This document shows, piece by piece, positions 12,324 to 25,100 of a DNA stretch of 64,000 nt. Position 1 is the first letter of the stretch. Each line of letters begins with the position of its first letter. This DNA is from Rodentolepis nana. Taxonomy: Eukaryota > Platyhelminthes > Cestoda > Cyclophyllidea > Hymenolepididae. Below the pieces are notes generated by a model that was given only the letters and a program-made list of their open reading frames with translations, searched no databases and was not told the origin of the DNA. Made by a program: the position numbers and the translations under genes. The stretch is taken from the NCBI GenBank assembly GCA_900617975.1, contig UZAE01012077.1:1-64000 (forward strand), written 5' to 3'.

Positions 12324-12987
12324 GTTCTTAAAAGATCCAAATAACTAAAACTCTTGGCTTCATCAATATGCAATTAGAAAATCGAATTATTAAAATTTAA
12401 TTCCCATGTAATTTGTCCGAATTCATTGTCTGATCTCACGGGGTGTGCGATAGACTTACCTCCACGTGGTGCACCCTGGGCAACGCATACTCATACGGCG
12501 AAAAATTCCATAAACCGGTAGTTGCTTCTGACTTCAAACTACCATCATTCCACTGTATTTCATATTCGACCCCTATTACATTTCTCGTCCTACTCTTTCT
12601 GAGCCTTTGTGTCTGTTTGTCCCTTTAAATCTGTCAATTACTCTTCTGCTCCTCCCCTCTCGACTTTTTTCACTTTGATGTTCCTTCTCCCCTCTGTGAA
12701 GCTCGAAGTCATCTAAAGGGCTTATGATAACTATCAAAACGCCTGCCATTTGTTATAAATTAATTGTTTGATCTCACTAGGCTGCTTTCCTTCCATCCCA
12801 ATCGTCATTCGCCCAAACAATTTTACATGGTATCAATCATCGAGTTAATGTTCGTGCTCTGCTAACTTAAGATATTTCCAAACTCATCTCCACAACACTG
12901 TTAGAACTTGAAGTTATTCAATATCAAGTAAGATCATTTTCCTCTTCAAACCCATTGCAAAAAAGAGATAAAGTTATTTAAAAACGT

Positions 12988-13023
<36 letters not shown>

Positions 13024-16000
13024 CAACATCACAGACAGACATTTACTACATTCCAGGGAAAGAATCTTGCAAATGAAAAGTTGGAACATCTGGAATATAT
13101 GACGTACAGTCCTAATGCAAATATCAAATGAGTAAAACTCTTCAATACCCCATCGCTGTTCTCAGCATCAATACAATACTCACCTCACTGGTGATCAAAG
13201 AATCCTCTGTCAATCGATTTCAGTTATTTCTCGCAATTAAGAAGTATCTTTTATTAGTTTTTGGCTGAAGTTGTGACTGCTTGTTTAATATATTATCTAT
13301 TGACTAATATAAACACATTTGAAAATTGCTACTTGAGGTGGGCGTTTCTTTACACAGTTTGTGGCTCCAGAAGAGTTATAAGCCAATACCAAGTTAATCA
13401 AATATAATATTCCTTAAATAAGGTCACAAATATGCCTAAGATCGAAGTTAAACCCGTTTCATGGCAAACATTATTTCGGCATTAGCTATAATGGGCTGAC
13501 CAGTGCATTCGATTTGCTATTGAACTTTATCGCATTAGACAATCTACCAGACTGGGTATTCAATTTTCTAAATCTGCTTATCCATTCAGCTGTAGTGACA
13601 GGGGTATTTTTTCAAAGAATCTGATAAGAGTCCCCAGCTGTCATGAGGTCAAATGAAAGATTCCACAATTTCCACCAAATTACTTTTAACTTTTTTTTTC
13701 TAGGAGACGAGACAACACCGCACTTCCTCCCAAGCAAGTGAAAACCGGGTGTTTTTTTCCCCTTACGAACCGAACGGGATGTTTGCGGTTAGTAGGAAAA
13801 CCACTACTACCGCGTGAAAATCATGTTCGGGGGAAGATATACGCACATCGTGTGCACATGACAACAGGAAGGCACATATCCCCCCTGTCATCTGGCTTCC
13901 CTCCACCCCCACTCCCACTCCCACCCCACCCCAAGCACCATACCTGTCTCATTACCTTCACCGCACCCCTTTTAGGTGAGAGGTGCAGTTAACATGGGAG
14001 TGTTAAAGGGTGGGAGACAAGGACTAGGAGAGAGTGGGAGAGAATATAATCGCAAACAGTTGGTGTCAGTGCGTCTTCATATTATACCGCAAGAGAGGGA
14101 ATAAACAGTTGTCCCGATCCCATTACTACAAACGTACACCCAGTGGAATCGCATATTTTGTGTTCTTCAGTCTGTCTTCACTATCGCCACCACCACCAGC
14201 AGCACCACTTGCAACACTAGTGGTGAAACGCGCTGAAAACATTGAAGGGTGAAGAAACTTTTGGCAGACATGAAAATCATATTACAGGCTGTAATAGGTG
14301 GGAGAAACGAGGGCTGAAAGGGAATGTCTTTTGCTACTATTGTGAAGAAGTGATGGAAGAAGGCATATATGCATATATTTGAGGTACTTGCAACCAATAC
14401 ACGGGGGTGGGTGGGGCGGGGGCCGGGGGGGGGAGGGGGTTTATCCCAACCCCTCTTGATTTCTGGTTGCGTAATTAAAAGTCTAAAATTCATTTCAGAA
14501 CTTTCTAGGTTGGTCCCACAATTCGAACACTGTCAAATTTGAAACTGCGTGGCTGTAATTTAAGAAAAGAGGACTTTCTCACAATTGTAAATTATGCTGC
14601 AATTGACAAGTGGGCAACATTCGATTAAATATCATGGGTACTTGACCTAAGTGCGCTTGAAACTGGGCGGTGTTGCAATTTAAGTGAGTAGGACTGTTTC
14701 ATTCGCGGCGAATTCAATTTGGATTTGACGAGACTGAGAAAGATTACCTCATTGTTGGTAAAGCAGCCATTTTATAATCGAGAGTTGATTAAAACAATTA
14801 ACCCAAAGTATGTAAATTTGCGGAGAAAACTAGAGTAAAATACATCATCTATTTGTTTTTTTTGAGTAAATATTTAGAAATGGGAAAATTTTACCACCAC
14901 AATCATCCAAGTTTGTGAACCTGGACGTTTCCTGGTTAAAAAGTACATTAGTTATTGAGAACCTCCATCTAGAGCAACTGACCCAAAGCCACCTTCAAGG
15001 TCAAGTTTTAACATCCCCACTATTATTGTCATCACATCAGAGCTCAACTGATCGAAGCTCAGATTGAATATGGATTAGAGATTTGATCAAAACTTCCAAA
15101 CGTAACCCAATTTTTATCCTCTTAAAAGTTGTAACCTTGGTAACCAGACAGAAGCATGGCACTGAATTATTATTATCCCTTAGTGTGAATTGTCTTTGCT
15201 TTTTTTCGGCTGCATTTTCACAACTGTTTACTTAAACAGAAAATTCAATTAAAGCAGTTTGACCTCGACCAAGTATAAATTGAATGGAAACAAAAATTAC
15301 TTGACTTTTACAAACTTCTAGTGGGGCGTCAAAAAAGGAGACGATATAATCGGATCACCTCAAATGTTACGGAAAAAGTCTATCGTAGTTAATCGTAGAC
15401 AAAGCAAATAATTACGAGTCCTAACATTTTTTTGTCTGTTTGAGCTTTTAAGAATAGAGTTTTAAAAATGAGAAATTGTTTAAAACTTATGAACGGAAAT
15501 GTATTCGCAAAACAACCTAAAAAAATGTTTACCCACTTGAAAAGTTGTAAAATCATCTTTTAGTGCTTGTCACTAAAGCCGACAATAAGCTTGAAAGCTT
15601 CTGTTGATTTTTGTTGCCATAATGGAGATAAAACCATCTTTTTTTGCCTTCCTACCTCACCCACTTATAATTTAAGTAGCATATTAGTATTTCCAGTAAT
15701 TTCAGAAAAATTGTAATTCTTTTGACAAATTCGGGTAAAAAAAGTAAAGAAAATTACCCTTCCATTGCTTTATTATTTGTACCGACAAGAGATATTTTTT
15801 AAAATTTGATGTGACACAAAGGCAGAGGGGCGTGAGATAGACTTACCTCCTCGTGGCGCACCCTGGGCAATGTATAATCATACGGCAAAAAAGTCTATTA
15901 ACTGGCAGTTGACTTCTGTCTAAAAACTACCATCACCCCACTGTATGTCATATTTGACTACTTTCACAGTACTCATCTTACCCTTTCTGAGCCTTTGGGT

Positions 16001-19000
16001 CTGTCTGTCTCTTTTACATCTGTGAATCACTCTTCTATTCCCCCTCTCGAATTCTTTTTACTTTGATGTTCCTCCTCCCCTCTGTGAAGCTTGAAGTCAA
16101 CTAAAGGGCTAATGATAACTATCAAAACACCTGCCATTTGTTATAAAATAAAATTTTAAAAGGAGGGTATATGTCCTCATTGTTGTGGTGGATGTAAGAA
16201 CTTCTGCATTGTTTTTAACTTAGATTAGATTGGGAACAACGTCAATGCTTCGTGTGCTTCGAGGATATTCCACGAATTTTTTATCGACCTGCTGATCATA
16301 ATCTTTTCAGATAATGGTGGCCAAGAAGGTAAAATTCCTCCACCCCCTCCCCCCCCCCCACCTCATTGGGCGAAAAGATTTCCAAAGTATTTGTGCACGC
16401 TCTCATTTTCAGGGATTAAATCCCTTTTGTGGCTTCAAATTGACGCGTGAACAAGTCATAACTGCGTAAAAAAGGTTTGTTTTTGATGAAGAAACCCTGC
16501 TAAAGTGAAAGGGTTTTTTGGGGATGGGGGCTTTTTCCAAGTGGAGTTGAGAGTATGAGAGAATCCGAGGCTTGGACACTACCTGCAGCTCAGGTGAAAG
16601 TATTCATCAAGTAGCCGGTTGGCTATTCTAGCTTCGAGACACGCTCTGCGCGTATAGAAGGGTTTTGTGAAACATGTTAATTGTCATGCATGTTATTTTC
16701 CGCGAAATCATGGCGCAACTGTTTTTCAGCTCAAAAATAGTCCTAAAAGATCCCAAGAGAAAGCTCGCATAAATAAGTTTGCTGACTCCTGTTTCCTTTT
16801 TCCCGATGCCATAACACATAACACTTCAAGGAGGGAAGGCAAAGTTCTTAGACAATTCTAGCAAATCGCTTTACGAAAGGAAAGACAAATTAAGCAAAGA
16901 ATAAGAGAAGCTCTATTTTTATCCTCAAGGTGTATAGATCATGAAATGGAAGGCAGTCTGTATAAAGGACTGCACAACTCTAACCTCAAAGTGTCGTTCT
17001 ACAAAGCATTAATCTCCTCTGATATAACCCCAAATTTACTGACATGTTTCACTCACAAAACATCTATCACTATGACGAACTTTAGGTATATTAGCGGAAA
17101 GAGGGTAATAACCGCAATTAACCTTCATGTCCCATCACAACGTGACCTGAGGAAAGGGAGAGAGAGAGAGAGACGCGTCTATTCAGGGCGCCAATGGAGG
17201 ATGATAAACTGAGGTCAAAGGGTTTTTAGTTGTTGATAGGACGCCATGATGTGCTTTTCTAGGTCAGAGACACTTGACACCATTAATGCTGTAAAAAATC
17301 ATCAATATAATTGTGTAAAAAATATATACCTAATTGGCTTCATTTTTGACAGCTTCTGCTCAGACATTGACTAGAGAGAGAGATAGGCATGTTCTTATCA
17401 TTTACCTGAGCCAGAGGAAATTAGTCAAAGTCTGGTTAGGCATTTAACTTGCATCTATTGTGACGCAGGCATTTAAAACATGAAGTGGATTCTTTTTTTG
17501 AATGGCGATAAATTTATTAAATTTGGCCCTATTTTGTGATAGCAATGACTAATCTCTCCCCCCTGGGAATAAACACTTTCCAGCATTCAGAACTCAAATT
17601 AACGGTACATAGTCATTGTTAATCTTTGACTATGAAGTAGATATTGGCGGCACTACCAAAAATATGTTCTCCCATTGAAGAGCTTTGTCCAGTCATGGAA
17701 AGTGAAATAAATGATTGAAAATGACCATCAATCATATTCGGGCTTTTGCCTTTGAAAACTTCAAAAGAAGTTGGAGGTTTATTTATGCTCGCCTCCCCCC
17801 CCCCCATTATCTTCAGGTCCTATAAAACTGATGGCTACATATCATCTTCAATAGTCTCGAACTAACCTTCAAAGTTGACTGATCAAAGTATTTTGAAGAT
17901 GCAGTTATTTTTTGTCGTACTTGTTGCATCACTTGCAGATATCTTAGTAAGTCTTAACTGCACATAACTGAGATTAATTAATTAACTTTAGCATACAAAA
18001 AGAGGATTTTTATTTGAAACATTCCTGTCTGAAATTGAACATTTAGAACAGATAACTCTAGGTCTCGGAGCCAAACCTAACAACAGGCGATGCAGTTTTT
18101 CCCTGTTTCAATTTCACAACGCTCACTTTATGTGTTTCATTTTAGTGAGATGGGGCCACGTTTTAGCAATCAATACCCTTTGTGAAACCTGAAAGATAAG
18201 TTTGAACTTCGCTTCTTATAAATCCTCTTCGGTATTATATTTTGATGAATGCCTAACATAAAATATGTCCCAAGTTAAAATGTACCTCAATAGGTGGTTT
18301 TCGTTTGATTTTGGCAAATCCAATGTGCATACATTCGTCTCCTGAACTAAGCTTTGTCGCTCAATTACAAACGAATTTTAGTGAAATTACATAAACTCTG
18401 TTAATCCAACTTTCCTGGCTTTTGAATGAGAAATGGGAGGTACAGTGTTGAGATCAATAGGGTTTAAAAATATCACGTATGCAATCGATGAAACTTGAAT
18501 TTTGGAACTTAAAAATTAGTTTGAAATCCATATAGAATACGATTTATTTGATACCCTATGATGAAAAATCACATCGCCTTGCTGTGGGTATCAATACTGA
18601 AATTCAGTATTTGATCACAAATTTAAAATGAGTTACCATTCACACTGAATTTAATCTGGAAATTGTCAAACATTTCCTTATGGAATTTTCTGTACATTCC
18701 TAGTTAAGGTACTCTTCCCTATCTTTTATCCATATGTAAGTTTATTATTATCCATAATCTGAACAGCTTTCGACGTTTCTAAGCCCTTACGTACTATTCG
18801 AATTACGCGTGATTGTTGCAAGTGGCAAAAATTGTGAGATGTAGAGGTTGAAGAACATACCGTGACGAGTATGGGTACCAATAGAGAAGGCATCTTTGCC
18901 GGATGTGCAATTCCAGTGACGAAATCTGAATTGGTCTTCACATTGGAGAATGCCTATTCGAGCTCCAATACTGACTATGGGCATGTGATCGAAGTTCTGA

Positions 19001-19150
19001 TGACACATCACAAGCTGTGATCGTGAGAGACCATAGCTTTGCATGCATAAGGGTTTGTGCTGATAGAAGGATGCTGGAACCTCGTGTAAACGGTGCCAGG
19101 GTAGAAGACCGAGATTCCTATTTAATTACAAAACAATAATTAGTTATTTT

Positions 19151-19189
<39 letters not shown>

Positions 19190-22100
19190 ATCCAAGGTAT
19201 TCCTAGCTTAAAACATTCCTTCTTACACTAGATGCCAAGTTATACGGTCAACTTCAAATATCATGAGCAAGAATTCATATTCAACCTACATACGCCAGTA
19301 ATTTTAACAGCAAAAATGCTTCCAAAGGCGGGTGTATGCATTTTGAGGAGATTAGATAAGACTAATAGCCACTAAATATGAAAAAATAAAACGTTTTGCT
19401 TGTTGAATTTTAGAAAAGGCATTAAATATGCCTTACATATATTTTGTGTAAGATGTGTAACATACACATACAAAGCATTGTATGTTCTTATCTTAGAAAA
19501 ATCATGTTTAACTTTACATGTTGGCACTTCCTGGTTTTGCAAAATGTTTGCGGACAATTGACCACTAATGAAAGCAGGATTTTATTACAATACGACTTTA
19601 AAGTCAAAATTAATCCGTAGTATTTTTGGTTATGAAATGCCAATTTCTTAATCAATACAAAATACCAGGTGGGTTCACTCAAGGCCTCAGATAACTCAAA
19701 TTTCGTAGACGCAAAAGAATTGATCGCTTTTAATCACTATATCTATTCAAAATTGGCCTTTTACCGCGTCCAACATTCCATTTCAAAAAATTTTAAATAC
19801 ACCTCAGTAATTTTTGTGGTCTTTATTAATGAAAAAAAACAAATTAAAATATATAACCAGAAAAACTCTATATTACCACCACACAAAAATTCTCCGATTT
19901 TTTTTTATTTACAATGGGAATTAATTACGAAGTGTGAACTAATGGTTTGAATGGGTTGTTTAAAGGCATGTCGTTAAAATTACTTTTCCTTTAAGGCCCG
20001 AATTAAGGAAATTTTCAGTCGCTCATATCACTCAATTTCGAATGCCTCGCACTTAAATACACACTCAAAAGAATTTAATGTTACTAAAACCGTAGACAGT
20101 GGATTGATTTTATCCCCCCCCCCTCCCACCTCCCCACCTCCCTCCCTCAATTAACTCCCTATTCTCGAGCTGGACTCATCTGGAGCTTAACACTTACATT
20201 ATTCCTTATTGAAAGACAATACAACTTAGTTCACACCACTCTATCTCTCTCTCTCTCTCAGAACCCCAAGAGATCTAATGCATTTATTTGTCGACGACAG
20301 GTGCGGCCTCGTTTTTACCTATTGGCGAGAAAATCACTAGAAGTCGAACCTATTCATCTCAACACCGCTCTCGAGATTTCACAATGTTAATCAATAACAA
20401 TCACGGTGGGTTGCATATAGGAAATAATTGTATCAATCAAAAAATGTGTTCAATAAAGGGTGACGACACACTCCGCTTAATCAAAATGGTAATTTCAGGT
20501 TAATTCGCTTGTGTATTTTTTTGGGAACATCATCCGTCTTTATGTAATTTTTCAAATCTCCGAAATATCAGAGATATAGAGGTTACAAAGTGGTCGCATT
20601 TCTCATTAGTCTTTTGGGCTGTCTGTCTTTTGAACTCCCAATAATTTGATTTCAGGTCATGGCGAATTTTTAAAGCCCTAAAAGTCATTAAGCAAAGCAA
20701 CCTCTAATTAAGAATAAAAATTTAAAGGTAGTATGGCATATTTGTAATCGATGGGCAAATGCTTTTTTGATTGATTTTAGTTAAGTTTGTGGCTCGATTT
20801 GTGTCGACGCGCAATAATAATAATAATAATAATAAGTCGATTCATTGACTAATTGTAACAAAAATATGATTTGGACCAGGGGTTTGATAACCTTTAAATT
20901 GTGGGATATTGAACATAGGTCCTTGGATAGTTTGATGATCCTTTTCATGAAATCCAGTTGTTTCCATGATTATGGTCTGCTAATATTAGTTTAAAAGTAA
21001 CATTTTTTCAAGAACAAGGGTTTTTTCTTCGTTTTGAACTTAACAGTGACTATTTGAGTTCATAAATGAGCACATTAAAGCTTAGATCCTAATGATAAAT
21101 CAATTTAAAAGTGTTAATTAACGTAGGGAATTAGTTTGTGATATCATTGCAATTATTAGTTTCAAATACCTAACCTTGTTAAGAATTTCAATTTTCGCAT
21201 ATGGTTATTTAAAGTTATGGTATTTTATGAAGTTTCCTTTAATAAGAGCAAAATGTCATCAAATTCAACTTTTTTGGTTTAGGTCTTCAAAATAGATAAT
21301 TGGAATTTCCAATAAATAGGCAGTCAAAATTATTTGGCTTGAAAAAATTCAAAGGCATTCCAGTTCATGTTTCATTCTTGAAAAAATATATATATATATT
21401 TTAAATAACTACCGAAAAATTAATTTAACTCCTTCAAAATGCATTCACTAAGGAGGCCACAAGATCAAAGGAATGGGCGCCAAACTTAAAATATTTATTG
21501 AAGTTAATTGATTTATCAAACTGGCCTAATTTCTCGAACAAGTGACAAGAGTAATTTAGCATTCACTGGAATTATTCGATGCTGAAAAGAAAAATATTCA
21601 ATAAAATATGGATAAAAATATAGGCTTCGAACAAAACAATAATATTTCTATGCTAAGCAAATCGAAACACAGTGTTGTAAAGATATTAGCTTTGAGGACC
21701 ACATTATATCATCATTTAAACAAAAATATTTATATAAGTGTAATAATAACTAGATTAAACCAAACTCACATGTTGTCTTTAAAGAGTTAGCAAATTATTA
21801 ACCACCTATGAATCCAGTGAATTCAAACACGAAGGAGAAAATTTGAAATAAGAGTGCGGTTAAGGCAGGTTCATTGTCCTTTCCAAACGCTTAAGTGTAC
21901 TATTCCTTAGTTTAAATCAAATTAATGCCAATTCCTATTACGGTTTAAGAAAATTGTAAATCGTTTCGAGGCTAGTCCAGCAACTACCACTGCATGCAGA
22001 GTGCAGAACACCTGTCAAATTACATCTGCTCTACCAATTTTACCAGATTTTCGTCTTAGAAGAAGATACTCATTTTTTCATTTGACATGGTACCGGCTTA

Positions 22101-25100
22101 TTCTGGTTCGTAATACTTTCGCGCAAGAGGGAGATGTGGATGATGATTTGGCGCAGAAGGGAAAGTGAAAGGGGGGAAATGTAAGTGAAAATTTTTCGCA
22201 TCTCAGTGGTGATAAATCATTCGAAACTGCGGAAACCATGTTTCGACCCGTATTTACACTAATTTAACCTTTGCACGCCAGTCAAGTCATCATCATAAGT
22301 GTCTCCCTTTCACCCTCGATTCCTTCATTAATAAATACACCGTTTTAGCTTGATATTACATTCCTTGAATGTGGTTTGTCACTCTGAAATCTAAAAAAAG
22401 ATGAAAATACGGTTTCTAACATTTGCACGCATGATTTTTCCCGGAAATTGTGAAATATACGACTGTTTTAAACAATAAATCAAAATGGATATTGGACTGT
22501 GGATTCTGGCGTTGGTAACTGGGCTTCATCAGGATGCAGGCGCAGTAGAAATGAGTCAGATACACTTGCTTTCAGCAAAACCACATTAACCCCTCCATTT
22601 ATTCCAACAGTAAGCCATAATGGGAAAGCGATTCGACAATGATATCTGAAAATGGATATTTCCAATTTTCCCATTAGAATTAGTTAGAAAATGTCAGGAA
22701 GAGGAAAGCAAAGCTGGTGTATTATCATATCTGATTAGTAAGATCTTCAAATGTGTTAGACACACTTACAGTGGTCGATTTATCATTTCGCAAGATGAGA
22801 TGTACAGGCATTGTGAAAGATTAAGAAGGTGATCAGGACAGAGAATTGATTACTCATTTTTTTGAAAGCTAAAAAGCATCCTTTTCACAATAAATATCAC
22901 CTTTAAATTAATGGGCAAACAAATGAGTCAATAATAAATGTGGTAAGTTGGCATTTTGATTTTCAAAACTACTGTTTTGAGGCTGTATTTCAGGCCCGTG
23001 GCTAAGGAACTGAATGGAGATTTTTAAGTCCGTTTAGTGCTTGTAAGAAAATTTTGATAGCAATGTCCCTCATAATTCAATGCAACTGGAAGGAGTCACC
23101 CTTCAAGTTCGAGATCTTTTAATGCAGCCAACCAATCCATCCGAAGTTTAAACATTTGATTGACACTTATCTCCTTATAAACTCCCATGTTTGAATACAT
23201 TTTGCAAATACTCATGCCTTATTTAATAAAGGTCAGATAATAATGGGTATAATAGATGATAATGTGTTCCTGCTCCTTAATGGCAATTAAATGTCAATGA
23301 CCACAGTAACCCGATGCGTCACTTCATTCAATTTTCCACCCCCCCCCCCTCCACCCTCCCTCTAAAATCATGTTACCCAAAGTTCTTTTGGAGATAAATA
23401 GACGAGGCCTAGTAATTGGTCTGTTCAACATGTCGGCACAAATCATCATCCCTCATCCCTCCCCTTTCAGAGAAATGGTCGAAATGGCGGTGAGTCGATT
23501 CCGCGAAATGGGCCTGTCTATCAGGCTAATTTCTTAACCCACTTTTCGGGTGTCAGGTGGCTGGTTTCTGTGGCAACCTCCATTTTGCCAAAATTCTGCC
23601 GGCTTCCAATTGCCAATCTATGGGTGACTTCTTGGCAATCTTTGAGATTTGATGCAAGGTCAACCATTTCGAAAAGTAATAAATGAGTACACCTAGGATT
23701 CCTTGTAAGTTGAAAATTTTTGAAGAGAACAAATATGTCATAAATAGACATAAGTTATTATCATTCCACTGTCTCATAGGCAGTTTTTTCATGAAAGGAT
23801 GCCTCGAAATGTGATTAACACCCATCCAAATTATTTCAGTGATCACTTGAAGTTGAACTGTGCGCAAAGTAATCCAAGAGCTCCGGTAACCAATGGATCA
23901 ATTTCTGATTTCGAAAGCTGAGAAATTCGTTTGTGAAGCATCAGTCTACCCATAAATGTGTTTAATATGAATGTCAAACTTTGGTAAGCTCGATTCAAGT
24001 GCTCCAGCTATTATTGGGCTTGGTAACCCATTCCCACGTTCCAATACGTGCAATAAAATTGAAAAAAAGCCTAACCAAGATTAAAATCGTGGGCTAACGC
24101 GCATGTCTCCAGAATTACGGGTCATGTTTACGGAGCATATTAGGGTACTTCCATTGAGAGAACTGTCCATGTCTAGTCAATGAAGAGAAATGGTAAAATC
24201 CAACTTCTCCACCTGGCTGTCTCCATAACGCAACTCCACCGTTCCCATTTCCAACCCCCCCCCCTCCCACTCCTTCAATACGGGTGAGGGAAATATCGCT
24301 TTAGGCATTTTATTAATCGAAATCCCTAACAAAGACCATTTGCCAATTGATTTTGCACCACAACTCTGAAATGAGCCTGGAATTATCCCTCTGACCAAAT
24401 AAATGAATCACTTTCAAGCCTGGACTTTTGATTTAAAGCACCCACGTGCAATGAAATGCAGAAAGTGTAGAGTCCCTAAATCGCGACATCATTTGCAGTA
24501 GTCAAAGTGTCTGATAATTTTCGAGGGCACTGGCCCATTTATTAGTCGTTAAAATGTTAGCGGCGACGGTTACGACTTCCTAGTAGATAGTGGTGTGAAG
24601 AGCGCGTTTAACTGCTAAACTTAACCGTATCATCGAATAATCGCAACATAACAACTTCTCTCATCTGCGCTTGTTCACACGTTTATTACACTGAGCAAAC
24701 ATCACCTGTCCCCTGCTGTCAAGTGACTATGCGGTTCCCACAAGCCAATGATTCGAAATAGTACCATGACAACTTGTGCCGCTTGATAGTGGTCACGCTA
24801 TCAAAACATAAACATTAATTTTCTCCAGTTCTGGACAGAGGAAGTGAGAACAATATATATATACCGACTATAGGGAAAATAACTGGAATTCAGTATGTAA
24901 TTACACAATTCGAGACCTCTTCATCAAACTAATTTTCAACTGTCCTGTTTTGCTTGAACTGTTAATGATAGCATTCCATACGCTTTGCCACTGGAAGTAA
25001 GCACTCAGACATAACAAAAAGTTCACATTCTCGTGGTCATAGAGTTGAACTACTCCTTACACTAAAAAGAAATTCTACAGTTCTTTGGAGTTAGTCCTGG

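Larger units (their letters stand above)
11336..18860 (-). other. Wnt5: Wnt intron 2 (7.5 kb)
   Basis: No coding exon recognised. It holds two antisense retroposon copies (12440 and 15827), an ATT and a TA microsatellite, and two G/C-rich blocks at 13.9 and 14.4 kb able to form G-quadruplexes on opposite strands. Confidence 0.75.
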
